Origin: Spirochaetota bacterium
GTDB taxonomy: Bacteria > Spirochaetota > UBA4802 > UBA5550
NCBI GenBank assembly: GCA_016929135.1
Contig: JAFGJK010000151.1
Location: forward strand, 1-64,000
Length of the DNA: 64,000 nucleotides
Direction of reading: 5' to 3'
Shown: in pieces, positions 25,995 to 34,631 of the stretch
Position numbering within the stretch: position 1 is the stretch's first letter
How the letters are laid out: each line of letters starts with the position of its first letter
Program-made: the position numbers and the translations under genes
Notes under the pieces: model-generated
What the model was told of the DNA's origin: nothing
Databases searched by the model: none
What the model saw: only the letters and a program-made list of their open reading frames with translations

Positions 25995-27164
25995 TTACAA
26001 CGATTCCAACGATGTTTCCAGTTTTTTTTCTATTTCTTTGAGCATCTCCCCGCGGGGAACATACTTGCAGCGTATCGATTCGAGCATCTCGAAACCGCAT
26101 GATTTCAGCGCCTCCTCCACCTGCCCGATGCTCTGACCGCCCCATCCGTAGGAGCCGAAGGCAAGGCCAACGCGCTGTTTCGGCGCCAGTCCCTTCATGT
26201 ATGTCAGAAATGCGGACACGGTGGGGAGCATGTTATTGTTCAGCGTGGGGGACCCGACGCAGACGAACCTGGCATCGATGAGCTCGGTCATGATGTCGGA
26301 GATATGGTTTTCCTGGAGCCCCATCATGCGCGTGGCGCAGCCCCTGTTCTCGAAGGCCCTTTGTATTGAATAGGCGATCTCTCTGGTTGAGTGCCACATG
26401 GTATCGTAAACGATAACCGCTTTCTGCACGGTCCTATTGCTGCACCAGCCGGCGTAGTTGGAGAGGATCTCGCTGATGTGCCTTCTCCATATTATCCCGT
26501 GGCTCGGCGCGATGGTGCCGATCTTCAGACCGGAGACCGCATCCAGCGCCTTTTTCACCTGAGCGCCGTAGGGGAGGACGATGTTGGCGTAATACTTTCT
26601 CGCCTCCTGGATTATGACATCGAGGAAATATTCGTCATCGAAGCGCTCCGATGTGGCCAGGTGCTGTCCGAAGGCATCGTTGGAAAAGAGGATCTCCTGA
26701 TCCGACAGGTAGGTGACCATGTTGTCCGGCCAGTGCACCATGGGGGTATGGACAAAGGTGAAGGAGTGCTTCCCCGTATTCATGGTTTCACCGGACTGGA
26801 CCACCCTGTAGTCTCCCCCGGGGCCAAAATGCTCCTGGAGTCCCTTCTGGCCGGTCGGTGAGGTTATCACCGTCGCCCCGGGGGCCACTCCCCTCATCCG
26901 GGGAATCGAGCCGGAGTGGTCCATCTCCACATGGTTTGCTATGATATAATCGATCCTGGAGGGATCGATGACGGCGGAGATCCTCTCCAGCATCTCATCG
27001 AAGAGGTAGTGTTTCACGGTGTCTATCAGGGTAACCTTTTCATCGATCACCAGGTAGGCGTTGTAGGTGGATCCTCTCTGGGTGAGATATCCATGGAAGT
27101 TTCTCAATGACCAATCGATGCCCCCGACCCAGTATATGTTATTTTTGATTTCAACAGGATTCAT
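25995..27164 (-). CDS. fprA: Flavodiiron protein (O2/NO reductase)
   Basis: Reduces O2 to water (and often NO) with electrons from rubredoxin. ATG 27164 follows GAGGTG and gives 389 residues; earlier ATGs are less well placed. The N-terminal metallo-beta-lactamase-type domain has the diiron ligands in ANHVEMDHSGS and HTPMVHWPD, and the C-terminal flavodoxin domain starts at VIVYDTMWHSTREIA with later GSPTLNNNMLP and FGSYGWGGQS. Full length. No C-terminal rubredoxin fusion, so it must use the separate one. First gene of the oxygen-defence run; divergent from the heme-sensor operon. Confidence 0.94.
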   Translation of the reverse strand: MNPVEIKNNIYWVGGIDWSLRNFHGYLTQRGSTYNAYLVIDEKVTLIDTVKHYLFDEMLERISAVIDPSRIDYIIANHVEMDHSGSIPRMRGVAPGATVITSPTGQKGLQEHFGPGGDYRVVQSGETMNTGKHSFTFVHTPMVHWPDNMVTYLSDQEILFSNDAFGQHLATSERFDDEYFLDVIIQEARKYYANIVLPYGAQVKKALDAVSGLKIGTIAPSHGIIWRRHISEILSNYAGWCSNRTVQKAVIVYDTMWHSTREIAYSIQRAFENRGCATRMMGLQENHISDIMTELIDARFVCVGSPTLNNNMLPTVSAFLTYMKGLAPKQRVGLAFGSYGWGGQSIGQVEEALKSCGFEMLESIRCKYVPRGEMLKEIEKKLETSLESL

Positions 27165-27281
27165 GCCGCACACCTCGGTTCCTTTCATCATTTTTTCAGC
27201 GCCTCAGTATGTCCCTGTCGACAATAATGGCAAGGAAATATTGTGTTCCCATGCCAAAAAAACCGGGGCGATAAAAGAGGA

Positions 27282-27310
27282 TTGACATTATGGCCTTTTT
27301 TCAATATAAG
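27282..27310 (+). promoter_or_regulatory. Strong sigma-70 promoter for heme-sensor operon
   Basis: TTGACA at 27282-27287, 17-bp spacer, TATAAG at 27305-27310. Eleven of twelve hexamer bases match consensus. It lies about 75 bases before the ATG at 27387. Confidence 0.75.
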
Positions 27311-27386
27311 AAGGATTACTGCAACCATTCTGTATGCACCTGTACGCAGTGGTGCGATCCTGACATTGTTGAATGAGGGCAATACA

Positions 27387-28796
27387 ATGCGTCTGTTCCA
27401 CAGGCTCTCCTTCAGAATATCCATCGCCATGCTCCTGGTGTTCCTCGCCGGCACTGGATCCCTTCTCGCCCTTCTTCAGAGAACCCAGGTGCGTTCGCTC
27501 CATGAGATCAAGGGGGTGGAGCTGAAGATCGACGCGGCCCTGGCCGCTCGTCTGGTTCAGAACAGCATGATGGCCGAGAACCCAGGATTCGCCGCGCAGT
27601 GGTTTTCGGACGCTGCGGATGATCCCCTCCTGTCGCGCGTTGCGCTGCACCGTATCGACGGCAGCTATGCTTTCTCCGACGGCTCAACCGTCAGAGAGGT
27701 GAACGGGATTCTCGGTACCCAGCGTTTCTCGCCGGTGGAGATGCCGGGGAACAGCAGTGACCTGTCGGACCCGGCCTTCAGGTACGCGGTGAACAGGGTG
27801 AATGAGATCACCACCCGCATCGAAGGAGCGAAGGGGAGCGTACTGGTGTACCATCTGCCCCTGATCAATCAGCCCCGCTGCACCCGGTGCCACGGGACCG
27901 ACCACGTGGTACGCGGCGTGGTGCGGGTCACCGCCCCCCTGGAGGGTGAATACCGATCCATGGGGAGGCGGATGATAGCCGCGATGATCCTGTGCGTCAT
28001 CATGGCATCAGTGCTGGTGCTGGTCGTGACGATTGTGGTCAGAAGGGAGATACTGGGGCCGCTGCGGAGTATCGGCAACGCCGTCTCCCGGGCGGCATCG
28101 GGTGAGGCCCCGGCGGAGATGCGCGTCCCCGCGGCCGATGAGATCAGCCTGCTGGCCCGGCAGTCCGGCAGGCTGATACGGAGGCTCGCGGAGCGGCGCG
28201 ACACCAGCCCCATGGATCGGATGCAGTCTGCACCAAACGGCTCCGTGGGATCAGGGCCTGACGAGGAATGGCTGACCATCGAGGCCACGATCCTGGCGGT
28301 CTCCCTTCGGGGTATCGCGGCCGAGGGGAGGGACGGAATCTCGGAAGAGACGCTGGCGTCTATCGGTGAATCCCTGGCCCTTCAGGGCGATATCATACGG
28401 AACCAGGAGGGGGTGATTGCTGCCGTCGCGGGATACGGGCTGACGGCGTATTTTACCGGTGACGGCGGAGCCCTCAGGGCGCTCAGGGCCGCCGAGGCAA
28501 TCAGGGGCGCATTCGCCGGCCGTGGAGAGGGGGCGCCGTATGTGGGCATGGGGGTTCATGCGGGGACAGTCACCGTGGGCCCCATTGCGGGAGGCACGGG
28601 ACCCGGCGCCGTCATCGGCGAGGCCGCCGATCTCTGTGCCAGGCTCTGCGCCTCGGCGGGGCGCAACACGATAATCCTGTCGGAGCGATGTAACGAGATG
28701 GCACAAGGGAAGGCCGTTACGTCGCCGCAGGCGCCGCTGAGTCTCAGGGGGGGGAGGGTGCAGATGAACATCTACACCCTCAGAAGGGTTCTCTGA
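27387..28796 (+). CDS. c-type-heme sensor with HAMP and degenerate class III cyclase domain
   Basis: ATG 27387 follows GAGGG; 469 residues. TM1 at about 10-30, a periplasmic domain (about 31-195) with a CTRCH heme-attachment motif at C165-H169, TM2 at about 196-220, HAMP (about 220-275), then a class III nucleotidyl-cyclase fold (about 305-469). The fold is clear (GVHAGTVTVG, VIGEAADLCARL), but the first metal Asp (usual FADI) is replaced in ILAVSLRG and the second (usual GDG) by GYG, so catalysis is not expected. It probably signals by binding. The next gene starts within its stop codon. Confidence 0.78.
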   Translation: MRLFHRLSFRISIAMLLVFLAGTGSLLALLQRTQVRSLHEIKGVELKIDAALAARLVQNSMMAENPGFAAQWFSDAADDPLLSRVALHRIDGSYAFSDGSTVREVNGILGTQRFSPVEMPGNSSDLSDPAFRYAVNRVNEITTRIEGAKGSVLVYHLPLINQPRCTRCHGTDHVVRGVVRVTAPLEGEYRSMGRRMIAAMILCVIMASVLVLVVTIVVRREILGPLRSIGNAVSRAASGEAPAEMRVPAADEISLLARQSGRLIRRLAERRDTSPMDRMQSAPNGSVGSGPDEEWLTIEATILAVSLRGIAAEGRDGISEETLASIGESLALQGDIIRNQEGVIAAVAGYGLTAYFTGDGGALRALRAAEAIRGAFAGRGEGAPYVGMGVHAGTVTVGPIAGGTGPGAVIGEAADLCARLCASAGRNTIILSERCNEMAQGKAVTSPQAPLSLRGGRVQMNIYTLRRVL

Positions 28797-29308
28797 TGCG
28801 TAGAGAGCCCTTCGTCGCTGTTGCCGCGGTACTCTCCCTCATCGGCTGCGGCGGCCATGATGTCACGGAGGAGGTGGCGAAATCCCTGCGAGACTACAAG
28901 GGATGGCGGAGGGTGTCGACCGCGGTCGCCACTGACCCGCTGCCGGGTCACGGCGCCGGCGCCAGGATCATATACGGAAACGACACCGCTTTTCGTCCCC
29001 GAATGATGAAGGGGAGGGGGAGCATGGAGAGAATGGTCATGCGGGACGGCGCGGTGCTCGTTAAGGAGTCCTACGCCGGCGGGGACCGCATCGGGGTGGC
29101 GGTCCCCATGATCACGATAATGGTGAAGATGCCGGGGCATCCCCTGGCCCAGGAGGGGTGGCTCTACTTCGTGAAGCGTCCCGGCAGAGACCCGGTGCTC
29201 ATTACCGGCAGGCTCTGCATCGGCTGCCATGAATCGGCCAACGAGGGCCGGGACGGGCGGGGCATGAGGCTGTTCAGGGACTACCTTTTTCTTTCACTGC
29301 CGAAGTGA
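28796..29308 (+). CDS. Cytochrome P460-like heme lipoprotein
   Basis: 170 residues with a lipobox at LIGC (Cys18), so membrane-anchored and periplasmic. It matches the cytochrome P460 pattern: GARIIYGNDTA, VLVKESY, MITIMVKM, GWLYFVK and a single c-type site CIGCHE (C141-H145) followed by DYLF near the end. P460 relatives bind a modified c-heme and handle hydroxylamine or NO. The Lys that makes the extra crosslink cannot be assigned with confidence. Its ATG overlaps the stop of the heme-sensor gene (TGATG), which couples the two. Probable function: reads or converts the same heme ligand. Confidence 0.7.
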   Translation: MRREPFVAVAAVLSLIGCGGHDVTEEVAKSLRDYKGWRRVSTAVATDPLPGHGAGARIIYGNDTAFRPRMMKGRGSMERMVMRDGAVLVKESYAGGDRIGVAVPMITIMVKMPGHPLAQEGWLYFVKRPGRDPVLITGRLCIGCHESANEGRDGRGMRLFRDYLFLSLPK

Positions 29309-29680
29309 AGTATCTATCATACAGCGCCACACCCTGTTTCTTCGTTTTTGCTTGAATACCCTCTGGCACCGTAATTGTATACATGACAGCAGTAGGCATG
29401 CGCCATTTCCATTCTATTTGGAACAATTGACGGAACGTACCCGATCCCGGAGATGAGTATAAATGTGAATGAGAAGGGGACCGGCATCGTGGTGTGAAAC
29501 CGTTGTGGCATCATGGCCGATAGATTCATTTCATCGCACGGCTTTTCTGAGTATCAAAAATAACTTGACGAAGGTGAGAGATTAACACCCTCTTGAAGAA
29601 AGGGGGCATCGGTACAGTCCCCTGCTTGCGCATTATCTGTAACATATTCCAATGTGGTATTCTCTCTGAAGGGGGGTGAT
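29309..29680. other. Intergenic stretch
   Basis: 372 bp with no supported gene or structured RNA. The sequence is lower in GC than its flanks. A CATCGGTACAGTC 13-mer at 29607-29619 recurs exactly at 30538-30550. The Shine-Dalgarno of the next gene (AAGGGGGGTGAT) is at its end. Confidence 0.4.
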
Positions 29681-30130
29681 ATGCCTTTATTCGTCGATAC
29701 CATCATGATCAATAGAAAACCTGAAGATGTATACGATTTTGTAACAAATGCAGGGGACTGGCCGAAATGGCATGAAAACAGCCATGGGGTGGAGGGTGAT
29801 ATCAATGGGCCGATGCAATTGAATGATGTCGTGAGAGAATTGGGGAAGATACCCCTTAAAACAGGATATCTCGAATGGAAATGTACCGTCAGGGATTATC
29901 CGCATGAATTTAAGATTGATGGGGAAGGCATGGGCGGAAGAGGATATGTGCAGTATAATTTTAGAAAATCCGCTGAAGGAACGGAGTTTACCAGAACTCT
30001 GGATTTTGGATTTGAGAAGGGATTCATGAAATTCATTGAAAGTATGATAACTCCCATGGTCAGAAAGAAACAGACAGAATCGGTCCGTAATTTGAAGGAG
30101 GCGGTTGAAAAATATACAGAAGCCCGGTAG
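29681..30130 (+). CDS. SRPBCC/polyketide-cyclase-like ligand-binding protein
   Basis: 149 residues, cytosolic. The ATG at 29681 has the unusually long purine tract AAGGGGGGTGAT before it. The profile is START-like: an N-terminal strand VDTIMINRKPEDVYDFV, then GDWPKWHENSHGV, a beta-rich middle and a long C-terminal helix (SVRNLKEAVEKY). Family members bind small hydrophobic ligands or act on lipids; no ligand can be named. It stands alone within a region of small exported proteins. Confidence 0.75.
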   Translation: MPLFVDTIMINRKPEDVYDFVTNAGDWPKWHENSHGVEGDINGPMQLNDVVRELGKIPLKTGYLEWKCTVRDYPHEFKIDGEGMGGRGYVQYNFRKSAEGTEFTRTLDFGFEKGFMKFIESMITPMVRKKQTESVRNLKEAVEKYTEAR

Positions 30131-30422
30131 CTCCATATAATAAGAGAGTGGGCATCCGTTTTACGGGGTGAACGCGTTTCAATGGGGAGGGAGCGCCGTA
30201 GTGTTGCGAACGATAGGGCCCGTTTCGTCACCCTGTCTGTATGCAAAAAACGGTCAATGTACCGGTATCGTCTTTGAAAATGGTGGGTGCTTCATAGCAA
30301 TGAGCTGGGCCTATGAGAGATAGCGGGGGGCAGCCTGCATTAATGCGCAGGGAAGCACTGAAAGGCGATAAGACTCTTTCTCGGACACTGTTGCCATATC
30401 CTTAAATCGTATCACATTCCTA

Positions 30423-30929
30423 CTAATGCAATCTGCGGAATCGTCTTTGCAGTGAATCCCCTTTTTGTAACAGGAAATTCTGATGTAATATGAAGGACTT
30501 CTCGCTTGCCGGTACCATCTTTCTCCCCCGGTCAAGCCATCGGTACAGTCTATTATTGTAGAAATAGAAACGATCTTCCCCACTCTGCCATTCATTGTCC
30601 GGCACTGGAAACGCCGAGACCCTTCCGAAGACGAAGAATAGTTTCCCCCTCCAGAAATAGTAGTCTTCCATCAGGGTGTGCATGTTGTCACCGGTCTCAT
30701 ATGTCACCTTCAGTAAATCTTTCCCCTTGTAGTATCCCGTAAGGGAGCCGGGGTCACCCTTCTCTGGCTGCAAGGGTACCCTTCTGCATCTATTCATGGA
30801 GTTGTTGATACCATGATACTTGTTCCGTATATCCAGTATGACAGGGGTGTCCTGTCCGAGTACCCTTCCGGCCGGAAAGGCCATGGATGCGATCCATGCC
30901 ACCATCATCATCGGTACCCCGATCTTCAT
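30423..30929 (-). CDS. Secreted hypothetical protein
   Basis: ATG 30929 follows AAGGAGCG; 168 residues. The first ~24 residues form a signal peptide (MKIGVPMMMVAWIASMAFPAG) with cleavage near GRVLGQ. The mature part is rich in Tyr/Trp/Arg and looks beta-stranded (DYYFWRGKLFFVFGRV, DRFYFYNNRLYRWL), a pattern seen in small periplasmic proteins. No family recognised. It faces away from the next rightward gene across a 626-bp gap. Confidence 0.65.
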   Translation of the reverse strand: MKIGVPMMMVAWIASMAFPAGRVLGQDTPVILDIRNKYHGINNSMNRCRRVPLQPEKGDPGSLTGYYKGKDLLKVTYETGDNMHTLMEDYYFWRGKLFFVFGRVSAFPVPDNEWQSGEDRFYFYNNRLYRWLDRGRKMVPASEKSFILHQNFLLQKGDSLQRRFRRLH

Positions 30930-31555
30930 GATGATACGCTCCTTATCATAGCTTGGTACATGAAACAGGAGCATTCATATATGTATCCGGTTTCTCCCAT
31001 CTCTCCTGTCTTTGACCATTATCCGCCCTGAATCCGCAGGTCGTGAAATCCGGTGTTGACATTATCATCATACCGGTTGCCGGGGGAATAGTCAACCATT
31101 GCTGAAGCAATCCCATACCTCGGCATGATACACCAGTCATTGTTGTAGGGGAAATCCGCACATGTGTACACAGGAAGCTGTGGATTCCGTAAGCACCAAA
31201 GCAATGCCCAGTCTTCTGAAAGTCGTTGTCCAGGGCTAGAATACGGTGGAACGTCACGTGGGCAGGAAGGCATTACCGGGGATGTCGATCTTCGCATATG
31301 AACGGGCGGGTTGAAGCACATTCAATTATCTGATCCATTTTATCTTGAAATCGGATACCATTCGGCATACTATTATTTCAAGGAGGCCGTACCGTTGAGT
31401 CGGCTGATTTCCACAGATTTTGTTGCACGGGGGTTACGGTTTGTACCGGTGAATCTATTCGAGGCTGTAATCATTGCCGGTACATGTACGTCATTTCCAT
31501 GCAGTGAGGGCATCCGGTCTCTCTGCTCTTACTTGTGAGGTGCGTGCGGGGGGGG
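30930..31555. other. Long non-coding or decayed stretch
   Basis: 626 bp with no convincing gene on either strand; the short open frames show no ribosome site or protein-like composition. A possible promoter at 31345-31373 (TTGAAA, 17 bp, TACTAT) would serve the Cys-rich lipoprotein gene at 31556. Confidence 0.45.
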
Positions 31556-31870
31556 ATGAAAAGGTGGTTGTTCAGCATGTGTGCTGCAATTCTCATGGGC
31601 TGCGCTTTTAACGCATCCATGGCCACACACATATGCAGGTATGTGAAAACAGCGGATGAATGCACGCGGTGTTGTGAAGAGAATGGCGCCGATACCGGGA
31701 TATGTACCGTTGATGCGGGAGCTGTCCAAATCATAAAAAAACAGCACGAATGCGCCGACGATGAACCGTGCCGGATTGGATCGAGTTCCTGGCCTGAACC
31801 TCGGGGGATGGCCTGCACCTCCTGCCGCTGCGAACACAGAATACTGTATCCCCGCCTCAATTGGCATTAG
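31556..31870 (+). CDS. Cysteine-rich small lipoprotein
   Basis: 104 residues starting at ATG 31556 behind a run of G (GGGGGGG). The signal sequence ends in a plausible lipobox, ILMGC. The mature ~82 residues hold about 12 cysteines (CRYVKTADECTRCCEENG, CTVDAG, HECADDEPC, CTSCRCEH), a density typical of disulfide-stabilised exported peptides or metal-binding domains. No family recognised. It lies in the sparse 29-34 kb region. Confidence 0.55.
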   Translation: MKRWLFSMCAAILMGCAFNASMATHICRYVKTADECTRCCEENGADTGICTVDAGAVQIIKKQHECADDEPCRIGSSSWPEPRGMACTSCRCEHRILYPRLNWH

Positions 31871-31948
31871 CGAACATGCTGGAGACAATGACTGGCAGAG
31901 AGAAGTGGACAACCGATGGTTTTCAGGAGACTGAACCGAGGTGATGCT

Positions 31949-32621
31949 ATGAAAAGTACGACCCTGATACAGCTTCTGGTGCTGTCTGCAATCCCGATGC
32001 TTGGCTTGAGCGGCTGTATGAATACCGGCAGGCTGTTTACCGCCGCACGGGAAGGGGACTACGATACCGTTAAAAAGATAATTGATGACGGCGGCGACGT
32101 GAATTCCCGAAGTGCAATGCGAATCAGAGGCAGCGGCGGAGAATTCGGGACGATGAAGCTCATCAATGATAGAGAAACGGTGTTGATTGCCGCAATACGA
32201 AGCGGCATACCGGTGAATGCCAACAGGATACGAATAGTCAACCTGCTCATTGATAACGGCGCCGCGATCAATGCCCGGGACAGCAGGGGTAGAAGCGCGA
32301 TGATGTGGGCGGGATTTACCGGGAACCTGGAAGTGGCGAGACTACTGCTCACCCATGGCGCAGATATGAAGATGGTCGACAATAACGGCGACACAGTCCT
32401 GCATTTTACACTGAGAGGGCCGGTTTTCCTACAGTGATGAAATCAAGGAATGCGTCAGGATGCTGCTCAGTGAAAAAGTAGATTGTAACAGAATAAACAA
32501 GGAGGGCCAAACCCCCCTCATGCTGTTGCGAAAAAGAAGAAATGATTATCCCCCGCTGAACAACAGTGAATTGGAATCAAAGCTCATTGATGCCGGGGCG
32601 GTGGAATATCAACGGGACTGA
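31949..32621 (+). pseudogene. Ankyrin-repeat lipoprotein, interrupted by a frameshift
   Basis: Begins at ATG 31949 behind GAGGTGA with a lipobox (GLSGC). Ankyrin repeats are clear (LFTAAREGDYDTVKKIIDDGGDV; INARDSRGRSAMMWAGFTG; LEVARLLLTHGAD; DNNGDTVLHF). The frame stops at TGA 32435-32437, but from 32430 the +1 frame continues the same repeat pattern, YSDEIKECVRMLLSEKVDC then INKEGQTPLMLL and LIDAGAVEY, ending at TGA 32619-32621. The +1 frame has a stop at 32412, so the shift lies between 32412 and 32437, in a GGG/TTTT stretch. It is a real disruption or a one-base sequencing error. Confidence 0.8.
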
Positions 32622-32951
32622 TGGCGCATCTCGGTCGCAAGAATCGATTCATGCAACGCAGTGCCGTTGTGGGGTGGAATCTGTAATAATCGGAATGTGC
32701 ATCGGTATATAGCCATTGAAACGGAAGCTGTCATTATTTATCGTCTCCATGACAATGCAAAATAAGAACCATTTTCTGATTCATGAAGCACACCACGATA
32801 CGGCTTCAGCGATTATGTGAATCATGGAATTGAAAGCCGGAATAGAAAAATCCTTCATAGCTGGGGACCATTATTATTGAATCTGCTGCCGCAGCAACGG
32901 CATCAAGAGTGACTGCCGGGGGGATATGCATCCCCCCGCATACAACAGACG
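32622..32951. other. Intergenic stretch
   Basis: 330 bp, no supported gene. It ends with the strong hairpin at 32917-32938 described separately. Confidence 0.4.
32917..32938 (-). terminator. Strong GC hairpin after small lipoprotein gene
   Basis: A 9-bp perfect stem (CGGGGGGAT and its complement) with an ATGC loop, 13 bp beyond the stop of the leftward lipoprotein gene. A U-tract is missing, so it may be Rho-assisted or a stability element. Confidence 0.5.
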
Positions 32952-33287
32952 TCACATTTGAAAATTGCTGCTACATTTCGCCGCTTTTTCCGCAATTGCT
33001 TCAATTCTCTTTTCACCGTCTGGTGTCAGGCCTGCCTTGATGTGGGCCTGGCGATCGGTATATTTTTGCAACTCCTGCGCTTTTGCCGCCATCTGCTGAG
33101 CTAGGGTGATCTTATCCATCAGAGATGCGCTGCCGGCTTTTTCAGAAAGCTTGCAGTAATCATCCACAAATGCCTCGTAGTCATTGATGAACTGTTCCGC
33201 CTCGGGGCTCATGCTCTGAGTGCCGCATGAAACAATTGCGAAAAATGAAACTGCAATTGTAATAACCGATACAATTATTTTTTGCAT
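32952..33287 (-). CDS. Small lipoprotein
   Basis: ATG 33287 with GGGAGGA just upstream; 111 residues. Signal peptide with lipobox AIVSC near residue 21. The mature part is a short helical protein (EAEQFINDYEAFVDDYC, LAQQMAAKAQELQKY) with two cysteines, Cys about 45 and 106, that could pair. Not recognised. A TATAAT at 33307-33312 on the minus strand gives it a likely short leader. Confidence 0.7.
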   Translation of the reverse strand: MQKIIVSVITIAVSFFAIVSCGTQSMSPEAEQFINDYEAFVDDYCKLSEKAGSASLMDKITLAQQMAAKAQELQKYTDRQAHIKAGLTPDGEKRIEAIAEKAAKCSSNFQM

Positions 33288-33705
33288 TGTGTCCTCCCTG
33301 TTTTTCATTATAATTTATTTGAAAAAAAATGTATGTCAATTGATTATTTGAAAAAAATGCCATGCCGCATGAATGATGTCGCCCGGTGAGCATATTTTTT
33401 GTCTGTTGTATATTGGAGTATTCTTGAGTATCAATGAAGAATCCCCTGCCGAAGCAATGTCGTAAAGGGAGAATGCGACCGGAAGTGTCAGGCGGGAAAA
33501 CGAGGGTTCTGTAAGCCATTTGATACCGCTGAGGTGTGGTTTTTCCTGTGAAAAGAAAGCTGTCCCTGCAGTTGGGATATATGCTGAATGGCAAGAAATG
33601 AAATTGTAACCAGCACTGTGGGCGAAATACTCTTTTACGACAGAAAAACAATTCCGTCTCACGGGTCTTCTTATATTACACTGAAGGGAGAATAAAGAGA
33701 CAACC
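33288..33705. other. AT-rich intergenic region with direct repeat
   Basis: No supported gene. A 15-base direct repeat TTATTTGAAAAAAA-TG occurs at 33315 and again at 33344 (29-bp spacing). It overlaps a TATAAT (minus strand, 33307-33312) upstream of the small lipoprotein gene. Confidence 0.4.
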
Positions 33706-34119
33706 ATGACATTAAAAAGGAGTACGAGAGTAGTATTACTGATGTCGTTGGCATGTATGATCATCTTTCAGTACGCCGCCCTGGCAAACGGGGACAACAG
33801 GATTCGTCAATGCGCAATCCCGCTCCTGGTGATCTCCTTTGCCTTGGTGTATCCACTGCCGGCACTTGTCCTGGCATCGGCGGTGCATATGGCACTGAAG
33901 AGGATTAGGCGCGAAAGCAGCCCAAACTTCGCCTGGTCCTATATCGGCGCAGTAATCGGCGGTGAGGCGGGGATCGGTCTGTCCTACCTGCATTCGGTCA
34001 GGTGCGCCGCGCCCGGGTGGAACAGCTATCATTACACGCTCTATCCATGGCTGATCATCGGGCTGACCATAACGGGGGCCGCTGTCCTTTCACTAACACT
34101 GTCGCGAGGGGGAGAGTGA
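33706..34119 (+). CDS. Small integral membrane protein
   Basis: 137 residues. Four predicted membrane segments (about 9-27, 37-62, 78-98, 108-132) with a short charged loop (KRIRRESSPNF) between the second and third. GAAGGGAG lies upstream of the ATG. Not recognised. It converges with the FMN-binding protein gene 8 bp away. Confidence 0.55.
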   Translation: MTLKRSTRVVLLMSLACMIIFQYAALANGDNRIRQCAIPLLVISFALVYPLPALVLASAVHMALKRIRRESSPNFAWSYIGAVIGGEAGIGLSYLHSVRCAAPGWNSYHYTLYPWLIIGLTITGAAVLSLTLSRGGE

Positions 34120-34127
34120 GATCGATT

Positions 34128-34502
34128 CTACTTCGACAGGGCCTTCTTCAATGCCCTGTCGGCGGCGTTCATTATGACCGTGCTGCTGTTGGTGGCGCCG
34201 GTAACGGCGTCAACGCTCGTCGACTGGGCGTCAACAATGCGTTGTGCCATGGTTTCCTCGATCCCCTTCCCTTTCCATGCGCCGTGAAAAAGGACCCGCA
34301 CAGCCTCTATCCTCCCGTTCCTCACGATTACCTCCACGTCGGCGTTGTTGGGAAATTTCTTGTAATAGCCGCGGTAGACGCCGTCGACGAGTTTTTCCCC
34401 GGCGTAGCTTTCACCGGCCACCGGTGCCGAGGAACAGTAGGAAAAAAAGAGACCGAACGCAATGCAGAGCGAAACGGCAGGCAGTCGATACATGGCATTC
34501 AT
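34128..34502 (-). CDS. FMN-binding domain protein (exported)
   Basis: Chosen start ATG 34502 (others at 34520, 34493) gives 124 residues. A signal-like hydrophobic segment with Cys (FFSYC) suggests a lipoprotein with a relaxed lipobox. The remainder is an FMN_bind domain ending in DAVTGATNSSTVI, the flavinylation motif D-x-x-TGAT, whose Thr normally receives FMN covalently via ApbE. This type handles periplasmic electron transfer, as in Rnf/Nqr or flavin-based extracellular reductases. No partner subunit is nearby. Confidence 0.8.
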   Translation of the reverse strand: MNAMYRLPAVSLCIAFGLFFSYCSSAPVAGESYAGEKLVDGVYRGYYKKFPNNADVEVIVRNGRIEAVRVLFHGAWKGKGIEETMAQRIVDAQSTSVDAVTGATNSSTVIMNAADRALKKALSK

Positions 34503-34631
34503 GGCTTCTGGATATCCCATCGACGGACCTGAGGCACTACCGATTCTTGCCGCAGAGCCGACAAGGCCGCCGGACCGTTATGGTATTAGAGAATCGCCTC
34601 ACTATCGTGGTGTGGCGATTAACCCTTGCCT

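Noticed and set aside
31019..31321. Several ~100-residue frames in the 31 kb gap
   Set aside because: No initiation signals, no similarity, no composition typical of protein.
33336..33764. A 142-residue minus-strand frame in the 33 kb gap
   Set aside because: No ribosome site and protein-unlike composition; overlaps the start of the opposite gene.
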